From the NCBI GenBank assembly GCA_951799425.1, contig OX637391.1, positions 20,136,551 to 20,200,550 of the forward strand: a stretch of DNA of 64,000 nt, read 5' to 3'. This DNA is from Ilex aquifolium (taxonomy: Eukaryota > Streptophyta > Magnoliopsida > Aquifoliales > Aquifoliaceae). The notes below the pieces were generated by a model. It had not been told where the DNA came from. It made no database searches and worked only from the letters and a program-made list of their open reading frames with translations. How positions within the stretch are numbered: position 1 is the stretch's first letter; every line of letters begins with the position of its first letter. A program made the position numbers and the translations under genes. Shown here piece after piece: positions 55,014 through 64,000 of the stretch.

Positions 55014-58000
55014 TCATTGTCCGTTAACTTTAAAGGTGTTCCCATTATTGGGATTCTCAATCTCTATTGTTCCATAGGGGAATACCTCCTTAACAATGTA
55101 CGAACCACTCCATCTAGTTCGAAGCTTTCCTTTGAAGATGTGAAGCCTAGAATTATATAACAGAACTTTTTGTGCAGGTGTAAACATTTTACGCACAATA
55201 TTCTTATCATGGAACACCTTCATTCGTTCCTTACTAATCCTAGAATTCTCATAGGCTTCATTCCTAATCTCCTTAAGCTCATTTAATTGTAATTTTCGTA
55301 AGGCACCAGCTTTGTCAAAGCTAAAATTGAACATCTTAATGGCCCAGTATGCCTTATGTTCTAGTTCCACAGGTAAGTGGCAAGCTTTTCCATAAACCAA
55401 TCTGTACGGAGACATGCCAATCGGGGTTTTGTATGCAGTTCGGTATGCCCATAACGCATCAATTAGTCGTAACGACCAATCTTTACGATCGGGGTTCACT
55501 ATTTTTTCCAAAATGTAAGAAATCTCCCGATTGGCTAGCTCTGCTTGACCACTTGTCTGAGGGTGATACGGAGTTGCAACTTTATGTGTTACACCGTATT
55601 TTTTCATTAAATTCTCAAAAGGTCTATTAAAAAAGTGCAATCCCCCATCATTGATAATTGCTCGAGGTATACCAAATCTGGACAAAATATTTTCTTTTAG
55701 AAATTTCAAAACAACTTTATGATCATTTGTCCGGCATGGTATAGCTTCGACCCACTTAGAAACATAGTCTACTCCCACTAAAATGTACATATATCCAAAA
55801 GATGGGGGAAAAGGTCTCATGAAATCTATGCCCCAACAGTCAAAAATTTTTATTATCAAAATTGGATTTAGAGGCATCATATTTCTACGGGTTAATCCCC
55901 CCAGTTTTTGACATCGCTCACACGCCTTACAAAAATTATATGCATCCTTAAAAATTGTCGGCCAATAAAATCCGCACTGCAAAAACCTTTGCATCGGTCT
56001 TTTTCATAGAAAAGTGGCCTCCACATGCTCCCGAATGACAAAAAGATAGAATGCTACTTACCTCATCATCGGGCACACATCTCCGAATAATTTGATCTGA
56101 GCAATATTTGAAAACGTATGGGTCATCCCAGAAGAAGCTTTTTACTTCAGTTAGAAATTTCCTCTTATCTACGGCAGTCCGAGCTGGTGGCATATTACCT
56201 GTAACAAGAAAATTCACAATGTCAGCAAACCATGGTAGCGAAGAAACTGCCAACAACTGTTCGTCAGGGAAAGTGTCTTTGATTGACACTGTCTCAATGG
56301 GTATATCACTCACAAGTCTAGACAAATGGTCAGCCACTACATTCTCTACCCCTTTTTTATCTTTAATGGTTATATCAAATTCTTGGAGTAGGAGGATCCA
56401 CCTAAGCAGTCTTGGTTTGACATCTTTCTTTGTCAGTAAATGTTTAAGAGCTGCATGGTCTGTGAAAATGACAATGGGGGATCCTACTAAATATGACCTA
56501 AATTTGTCTAGTGCAAATACTACTGCCAGTAATTCATTTTCTGTGGTAGAATAATTCATCTGTGCACTATTTAAAGTTCGACTAGCATAGTAGATGACAT
56601 GTGGATTTTTCTCATTCCTTTGTCCTAAAACTGCCCCTACGGCATAGTCACTGGCATCACACATAATTTCAAAAGGAAGACTCCAATTCGGGGGTTGCAT
56701 AATTGGAGCAGTGATGAGCATGCCCTTTAGCTTGTCAAAAGCTTCTTGGCATGAATCATCCCACTCAAAAGGTGTGTCTTTCCCTAGGAGATTGCACAGT
56801 GGTCTAGAAATAGAACTAAAATCTCTTATAAATCTCCTATAAAAACCAGCATGTCCCAAAAAAGATCTAACATCCTTGAGGGTTTTAGGAATGGGTAAAT
56901 TAGCAATTAGTTCAATTTTTGCTTTATCTACCTGAATTCCCTCAGACGAGACAATGTGACCAAAAACAATTCCTTTTCGAACCATAAAGTGACATTTTTC
57001 CCAGTTAAGTACAAGGTTCTTTTCTTCACATCTTATAAGCACTTTCTCAAGGTTAGATAAACAGTCATCATAGGAATCACCAAAAACAGTAAAATCATCC
57101 ATAAAGACTTCAAGAAAACATTCAACCATATCACTGAAAATACTAAGCATACACCTTTGAAAGGTCACCGGTGCATTGCAGAGTCCAAAGGGCATCCTTC
57201 GATAAGCAAAGGTGCCAAAAGGATAAGTAAATGTGGTTTTTTCTTGGTCCTCTAGGGCAATTTCAATTTGGTTATATCTTGAATAACCATCTAAAAAACA
57301 ATAATAAAAATGTGAGGCCACCCTTTCTAAGATTTGATCCATGAAAGACAAATAGAAGTGATCTTTTCTAGTAACAGAATTTAGTTTCCTGTAGTCTATG
57401 CACATTCTCCAACCAGTAACTGTCCTAGTTGGCACAAGTTCATTATTTTCATTAGCAACTACAGTGACTCCAGATTTCTTAGGAACTACCTGTGTGGGAC
57501 TTACCCATTTGCTGTCTGCAATAGGGTAAATAATTCCTATATCTAACAATTTCAGCACTTCCTTCTTTACAACTTCTTTCATATGTGGATTTAGTCTACT
57601 TTGCATTTCCCTAGATGTTTTAGCATTATCTTCCAAATAAATCTTGTGAGTGCAAACCAATGGACTAATTCCTTTTATATCTGCTAAAGTCCAGTCAATT
57701 GCATTTTTATGCTCTCTAAGAAGTTGTAATAACATACCTTCCTGTGCTGAATTTAATTGAGAAGAAATTATTACCGGATAAGTTGCATCATCTCCTAAGA
57801 ATGCATACTTTAACTCAACCGGTAACTGCTTGAGGTCAAGCTTGGGAGCTTTATCACTGGATGGGATTGGTGGGTCAATTCTTGGTGGAAACTCCTCAAA
57901 TTTATGTCTCAACTCTTTCATTTCAAGTACCTGTGAAGAGTTTAACAAATCAGTCGAAACAGAAATTTCAGAATTATGTTCATCTATCTCTATCATAGAA

Positions 58001-58921
58001 GATTGTTCAAGCAAGCATGCTTCAAGTGGATCAAATAGAGAAGAATCATATACTCTGCTTGGAACAATAGACTCAATCATATTAACTTCGTGCACATCCT
58101 CATCAACATTCCCTGGTTGTTTGCACACATGAAAAATATTGAGCTCTAATTTCATATTCTCAAAAGTTAATTTTATCACACCATTCCTGCAATTAATTAA
58201 AGCATTTGAAGTTGCTAGGAATGGTCTGCCTAAAATAACAGGAATTTGAGCATTAGCATTTAATACAGGTTGAGTATCCAAAATTATAAAATCCATGGGA
58301 AAATAAAATTTATCAACCTGCACTAAGACATCCTCCACCATACCCCTCGGTATTTTTACTAATCTGTCAGCTAATTGGAGTGTAACCGAAGTGGGTTTTA
58401 ACTCACCTAACCCTAATTGTTCATATACTGAATAAGGGAGCAAGTTCACACTAGCTCCAAGATCCAGTAAAGTCTGTTCAATTATGTGGTTGCCTATGAC
58501 ACAAGAAATAGTAGGACAACATGGGTCTTTATACTTTGGTGGAGTGTTATGCTGTATGATGGAGGATACCTGCTCAGTCAAAAATGCCTTCTTTTGCACA
58601 TTCAATTTTCTTTTGACAGTGCATAATTCTTTCAAAAACTTTGCATAAGAAGGTATTTGTTTAATGACATCCAACAAGGGAATATTGATTTTTACCTGCT
58701 TAAAGATCTCTAACATATCATTGTGCATATGAGATCTCTAACTTCTCAGGCTCATTAACTTCAGAGGGGTTAAGTTTATCATCACTCTCCGTAGGTTTTG
58801 AAATTTTCTCAGATTTTTGAGTTTTAGAAGGAATGGTTTTATCAATTTCTTTCCCACTACGGAGTGTGGTGATAGACTTTACCTGTTCATGCTCAGTATT
58901 AGAAGTGCCAGTGTCATTCAC
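55014..58921 (-). pseudogene. A2 pol region: protease, RT, RNase H, integrase
   Basis: Protease with LLDLGASVNLLPYSVY and [16 protein letters not shown]; reverse transcriptase with CIDYRKLNSVTRKDHF and VFMDDFTVFG; RNase H with [14 protein letters not shown] and TDHAALKHL; integrase with the zinc finger, a CWGIDF motif, a DGG motif and AELANREI of the D-D-E core, then a C-terminal domain ending in KVNGQ. Very close in sequence to A1's pol; both are Athila lineage with a single RNase H. Broken in a few places. Confidence 0.9.
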
Positions 58922-59066
58922 AAAAAATTGACCCTGTGGATTTGGTTGTGGTTGTGCTGGGAACTTACCTTTCTCCTGATGACAAGGGTCAATAGTCAGT
59001 TTAGTGATTGCACTCCTAATATCATTTAAAGCTTGTGTGGTTTGATTGACTGTACTTTTGAGATCA

Positions 59067-60416
59067 TCAATGGCCTGAGTAGTTTGTCTGACTCTGCATG
59101 AACTGTGTCAATGCTTCCTCCATACTTCTCTTAGGGGGTGGGACATAAGGTGCAACATTGGAGGAATTTTGTTGAGGTGGTTGTGATGCATGATTTTCAT
59201 TCCTCCAACTAAAATTGGGATGATTCTTCCACCCCGGATTGTATGTATTTGAATAAGGATTATTGTAAGGTTTTGAAAAATTGTTTGCAGCATTTGCTTG
59301 GTCATGCAAAACTTCCTTTAAAACAGGCAATGTTGGACACTGCTTAACTGGGTGTCCAGGGATTTCAAAAAAGCTACAAACTTCCTCAAAAGGTATCGTG
59401 TCAACCTCATTAACCCTTTTGTATTCCATGGCTTTTACCCTCCTAGCTAAGGTGGCAATCCTAGCCCCAATGTCATCTTCTTCCCTCAACTGGTACTTAC
59501 CCCCACTAGATGATGATGATTGTGCAGTTTTACCTTTAGGTGGTTCCTGAGATGTAGTGTCCCAAGATTGTGCACTCTCTGCTAATTGATCTAAATAGTC
59601 AAAAGCATCATCTGGTTCCTTATTCATAAAATCACTATTACACATCATCTCAATAAATTGACGCAACTGTGGGCCTAAACCCTCATAAAAGAAACTTATC
59701 ACGCGCCAGCTCTGATAACCATGATGTGGACAAGATGCAAGAAGGTCTTTAAATCTTTCCCAACTTTGATAAAAGTTTTCAGACTCCTTTTGAGAAAAAT
59801 TCATTATTTGTATTTTTAAAGAGTTTGTGCGATGTGTGGGAAAAAATTTCTTTAAAAATTGTTTCTGTATCTCTTGCCATGTACCTAGAGACCTAGATCT
59901 TAATGAATATAACCAAGTTTTAGTTTTTTCCTTTAATGAAAAAGGAAATAGCTTCAGCCTGACTATATCCATTGAAACATTCTGGTCATGGAACGTAGCA
60001 CATACATCCTCAAATTCTCTGATGTGTAAATATGGGTTTTCTTCACCCATACCAAGGAACTTTGAGAGTAATTGAATCATGCCAGGTTTGAAAACAAAAT
60101 TAATGGCATTCAATGGAAAAATAATGCATGAAGGTTCAGTGAGTAGTACAGGTTGTAGATATTCACGCAAAGTCCTAACCTGATTAGCATTCAAATTATC
60201 CACATCGTTCTCATCATAATTGCTTACTCTATCAATATGGTCCTCATGTTCGGGAAGTTCATTCCGCCTATTATTGTTAAGATTAGCAGCCATTGTGTGC
60301 AAAGAATAATTTAAATCAGATGAACCAAATAGATTTCCAAACAGAGTATCTAAATCTTCTCTTATTAAACGACCACTCAAATCATGATGCCAAGAGCTCA
60401 TAAAACAACTAAACAA
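59067..60416 (-). pseudogene. A2 gag region
   Basis: Open over most of its length. The likely true start is MAANLNNNRRNELP, within the longer frame. Contains the Athila capsid region (FKPGMIQLLSKFLGM, RLKLFPFSLKEKTKTWL, SWERFKDLLASCPHHG), a knuckle-like segment near 59340-59395, and the Pro/Gln/Asn-rich tail with GWKNHPNFSWRN shared with A1. Lightly broken. Confidence 0.85.
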
Positions 60417-60571
60417 ACTAAATAAAACAGAAATCTAACTAAATAACAAAAAGAAAATAAATTGCCATAAAATAAGAATAAAATAAATTGGAACGAAGTT
60501 ACCGGTTCTCCGACGAATCGTAAATACCGAAAACCTCAAAAGATGTGATGGCTCCTTGTTTTTCAACTCCT

Positions 60572-60591
60572 CGGCAACGGCGCCAAAAACT
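60572..60591 (-). other. A2 primer-binding site (Asp tRNA type)
   Basis: The minus strand reads GTTTTTGGCGCCGTTGCCG immediately inside the right LTR, matching the A1 and E2 priming sites. Confidence 0.88.
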
Positions 60592-61200
60592 TGCTTCAAC
60601 TTTAGAATTGTAAACCCAAGCGTAGGTTAAGCAGAGTAATATATTCTCGAAAGTCCGAGGTCGATCCCACAAGGAATTGTAACAAGAAAACAATCACACG
60701 AATACTAAAAAATAACTTAAAAGGAAAAAGTTTGTTTGAAGAGTTGTTGAATGAAAACAATTGATTTTAATAATTAAAACAGTAATAAAAATACTAGAGC
60801 ATCAGGTACTCCCTCTCAATTTCATACGGTAATAATTAAAGACTCAAGGCTTAATTTGAAACAGGAATTAGATGTCGGTTAATCCAAATAAAAAATCAAG
60901 TGATGAAACCAAAAGTTATAATCAAAGGATTATTCAGGAACCTGAATAATCAATCAATCATATCATTTTATGAAATAATGCTAATACTTCAAGCGTGGAA
61001 TAACCAGTTATTTATTCGCAGGGAAACTCAAGCAATCGATGTACGTGGCACAACAAATCAGGAGTTTTTACAAAATAAAAACGTTGCTAAAAGATCAAAA
61101 ATTAAATTAACACAATATCATAAATCATTAAGTACAAAGTCAATAATAATACCGCACTTCATTGAGAGGTTTTCCCTCGCCCTAGCTTAACCTTCTAGCC
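60592..61200 (-). repeat. A2 right LTR (part present)
   Basis: About 609 bp matching the corresponding part of 50246-50855 with few differences. It borders directly on the E5 gag region. Confidence 0.88.
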
Positions 61201-64000
61201 TTGCGAAAACAGAACCAAGAAATTATGGCTGAAGAAGAACAGAAATCGCTAAGGGATTATGCTATGCCTCTTGTTACAGAAATACAATCGAGCATTCGCA
61301 GGCCCGCAATTCAAGCAAATAATTTCGAGATCAAGCCGGGTACCATTCAAATGATTCAGAATTCAGTGCAGTTTGGGGGTTTGCCTACCGATGACCCAAA
61401 CGATCATTTGATGAGTTTTCTGGAGATATGCGACACATTCCGATACAATGGGGTTTCTGAAGATGCAATTAGACTCCGACTTTTCCCTTTCTCACTTCGT
61501 GATAAGGCGAGGAATTGGTTGCATTCTTTGTCGTCGGATTCTATTACTACGTGGTCAGATTTAGCTCAAAAATTCTTAGCTAAATTCTTTCCACCAGCTA
61601 AAACTGCAAGGATGAGGAACGATGATGAACACAAAATATTGTATATTTCAAGGCCTCATTACATGCATTTTAACTCAAATTTTGCATCTAAGTACTTAGA
61701 GTTAGCCGATTTTATGAATAATGTTGAATTTTCGATGTTGCATGTTTTTATAGCTTAAATCATGTATTTTAGGACCTTGCAACTATGATGGATGTGTGGT
61801 GAGGGCATGTACACATTACATGAAGATTTGGAGGCTTAAAAGTGAAGAAATCAAGGAGGTATTGGTGTTTGGGAACAAAAGCGCCAGCAGCCACACCACT
61901 GGGTTGAAGATCCTCGGTTTTCCTCCATTTTGACCATGATCCACTTCGAATCTGAAAAAGTTCAAAACATGAAAGTTGTAGATCTGGATGTCTTCTCTAT
62001 TGTGTCAAAATTTCAGCTCAATCGGACGGTTAGATCAAAAGTTATACCAATTCTACGAAGACTGGTCCGGAGCAGAAAAACAGTACCGGTACTCAGTACC
62101 GGTACGCCGAAGCTACTGGTGTTCGAAGTACCAGTACGGTACAGTACCGGTACTCTGTAGAGTACCGGTACTGTCTTCTGAAAAAGCCCGAAATGCCTCC
62201 AAATCACTTCCCACTTGCTTGGGGGTCCCACCAATGCTTCTCCCACTTGCCCCCAACATTTCCTTACACATTTCCATGCCTCCCTGACACAACTTGAAGA
62301 CTTTTGAGGCTTGGCATTCAAGGAGGAAGAGAGAGAAATGGGCTGCCATGTGGGTTGCAGGCTAGCCTGTCCAAGGCTTCAACTCAACCTCCTATTGATG
62401 GGTGGCCTGCACACAGCTGGGGGGACCACCATGCACGAAATTTGAAGGCTCACACTCCATATACTCAGCATTATTCAGCATTGCAAAGGGGAGTGACTAC
62501 CTAAGCTTAGTTTTAGTTCCATGTAGAAGATGATGAATAGTGTAATGTAAGTTTATGTTTTGCATTTTCCTTTCCATTTCAATTGTTGTAAGCTTTAAAC
62601 CTCTTGTAATCTTCATTCCTTGCACTTTAATCTTAGTTGTTTCAAGTTTATTCCAAGTTTACTTGAATGTTCTTCATTTCACCATTGTTGCTTCAAGTTT
62701 TCTTCATTTCATCTTTTAAAATGGGTATTACATATTTTCCTTCATAGCTTTAGATTTATTGCTTCAAGTTAAGTTTCATGCTTTAAATCTTCATTTCTCT
62801 ACAATGTCTTTCATTTACATTATGCTTATCTTTCTTTTATGCATGAGTAACTAGCTTTTAAGTTGGTTAATCCAAGAGAGAATTCCTCTTGGGTGTGCCA
62901 CTTCAACTCATTTTCATTCCTCCTCTCAGAGTACGATGGCTCGGTTTGACTGGGTTGGGGTTAGGACATGGTTGTGAGTTCTTGATACACCGTAGGCATT
63001 GTCACGGGGTATGCTTGAATCCTCACCTCCATTTTAGTCCCGAGCTTCCCACGAATCAATCGTACTTCTAGGCTCTATTGGAGGAAGGATTGAGTTGATT
63101 TGGTATTCCCATTGGAATGACCTCTTTGGATTAGCCAACACTTGTTTTTATTTCATTTTCATTAAGAACACTATCACAAACCAAACTCAAAACTCAAAAG
63201 ATTTTACACTTTTCCCTTTTGTTCACCAAAATCACTTTCACACACTTGAACTTTCCTTCCCTGAGGAGACGACCTTGGAATACTTTTCCAAGTAAAACAC
63301 CGACACACAAAAGACTCTTTGCGATTGGGGAGCACTTTTGTTCACACACCCGCATTTCATTTACATTTTCATTCATTCCATCCTCCAATCCGTTGTTGCC
63401 TAATCTCTTGCATCATTCCGAGGGAGAGTGACACTCCCTTAGTCCTATAAGCCATATACACATGTCAAAGGGTGATGTTTAGGGGTAGGAAACAACAACG
63501 TTTTTTCATCAATCAAACGACATCACTTCATTCGCACAACATGATTCTGAGACTCTCTATGAAGCTTGGGAGCGATTCAAAGACTTACTCCGAAAATGCC
63601 CTCACCATGGTATTCCTAACTGGTTGCAAGTTCAAACGTTTTACAACGTGTTGTTTAGTGCTACCCGAACTAGTATCGACGCAGCTGCAGGAGGGGCATT
63701 GATGAGGAAGAATTTCGATGAAGCCTATGAGTTATTGGAGACGATGGCTGCCAACAATTATCAGTGGCCCTCTACAAGGATCAATCAACCAAAAGTAGCA
63801 GGGATTTATGAAGTTGATGCAATTACTGCATTGGTTGCACAGGTTGCTACGTTGTCAAAGAAGATTGATGCTCTAGCAGTGCAACCTATTCAGAGTGTGG
63901 CAGTTATCTATGAATTATGTGCAGGGAACCATTCGAGCAATCAATGTGCAATTAATCCAGAGTCGGTACAATACATTGGTAACCACAATAGGCAGCAATA
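61201..64000 (+). mobile_element. E5: Athila-type element, gag region, running off the window
   Basis: Plus-strand gag of a third Athila-type element. Left of the solo LTR (61225-61622): MAEEEQKSLRDYAMPL, NNFEIKPGTIQM, RLRLFPFSLRDKARNWLHSL and FLAKFFPPAKTARM. Right of it (63516-64000): YEAWERFKDLLRKCPHHGIP, a DAAAGGALM motif and the start of a zinc-knuckle region. It is distinct from A1 and A2 gag and nearer to classical Athila gag. No 5' LTR or priming site is seen to its left. An E2-family LTR is inserted in it. The rest of the element lies beyond 64000. Confidence 0.85.
61623..63515 (+). repeat. Solo LTR of the E2 family inserted in E5 gag
   Basis: 1893 bp, TGATGAAC...CATCAATCA, flanked by the target duplication AACGA (61618-61622 and 63516-63520). 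It is colinear with the E2 LTR (30283-32096) but clearly diverged, so it belongs to an older or sister subfamily. It carries its own palindrome cluster: AGTACCGGTACT at 62082-62093, 62143-62154 and 62161-62172, and a variant at 62095-62106. Confidence 0.9.

Larger units (their letters stand above)
50246..61200 (-). mobile_element. A2: Athila-type Ty3/gypsy element (minus strand)
   Basis: In its own direction: the part of the 5' LTR that is present (61200-60592), Asp-tRNA priming site (60591-60572), gag (60416-59067), pol (58921-55014), env-like ORF region (54209-53124), noncoding 3' region, polypurine tract, and 3' LTR (51321-50246). pol and gag are close relatives of A1's, but the LTR sequence is unrelated by eye. 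The right border abuts element E5 without a recognisable LTR end or target duplication. Broken in about four to six places; older than A1. Confidence 0.9.

Overview
This is eukaryotic, flowering-plant nuclear DNA, most likely from a eudicot; the species cannot be named from the window. The reasons are an intronless family-1 plant glycosyltransferase gene, very AT-rich spacers, plant-type TATA boxes, and nested Ty3/gypsy LTR retrotransposons of plant-only lineages (Athila, Tat, and a probable Tekay-like chromovirus) primed by plant tRNAs (initiator Met and Asp).

Only one ordinary host gene can be supported: a UDP-glycosyltransferase of the UGT72 type at 837-2276 (+), 479 residues and apparently intact. 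Downstream lies a small fossil scrap that resembles a Caulimoviridae reverse transcriptase (about 3160-3237, -). Next comes a host segment of about 2.3 kb present as two direct copies (3243-5339 continuing at 36108-36304, and 36592-38922). The first copy is split by a 30.8-kb nest of elements; the second keeps the uninterrupted target site.

The nest has three levels, each bounded by a 5-bp target-site duplication. The outermost is E1 (5340-36102, target ATACA), an old chromovirus-like element in the unusual form LTR-internal-LTR-internal-LTR. E2 (12167-32096, target TGGAA) sits in E1's second internal region. E2 is a non-autonomous element whose only protein is a 321-residue ORF with three tandem CCHC zinc knuckles, and its priming site and 3' region match the Athila lineage. 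A1 (13100-26074, target GTAAC, minus strand) sits in E2's 5' LTR. A1 is a young Athila-type element with gag, pol, an 'env-like' ORF and an extra small cysteine-rich ORF that resembles plant RNA-virus (carlavirus) cysteine-rich proteins.

From about 39390 to 48743 lies G, a degraded Tat-lineage element (two RNase H domains, antisense extra ORF, 84-bp tandem repeats). A foldback DNA element (49076-49859) follows. Next is A2 (50246-61200, minus), a second Athila-type element. The window ends in E5, a plus-strand Athila-type gag region (61201-64000), which carries a solo LTR of the E2 family (61623-63515, target AACGA).

The most unusual recurring theme is structural. Four element families here carry arrays of short inverted repeats whose two arms change together: E1 LTR hairpins, A1 LTR and 3'-region hairpins, CCGG-cored 12-bp palindromes in E2 LTRs, and a second type in the A2 LTR. 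In A2 the same palindrome-plus-TATA module found in the LTR recurs just upstream of the env-like ORF, which suggests an internal promoter. All sequence comparisons were made by eye; no database or alignment program was used.
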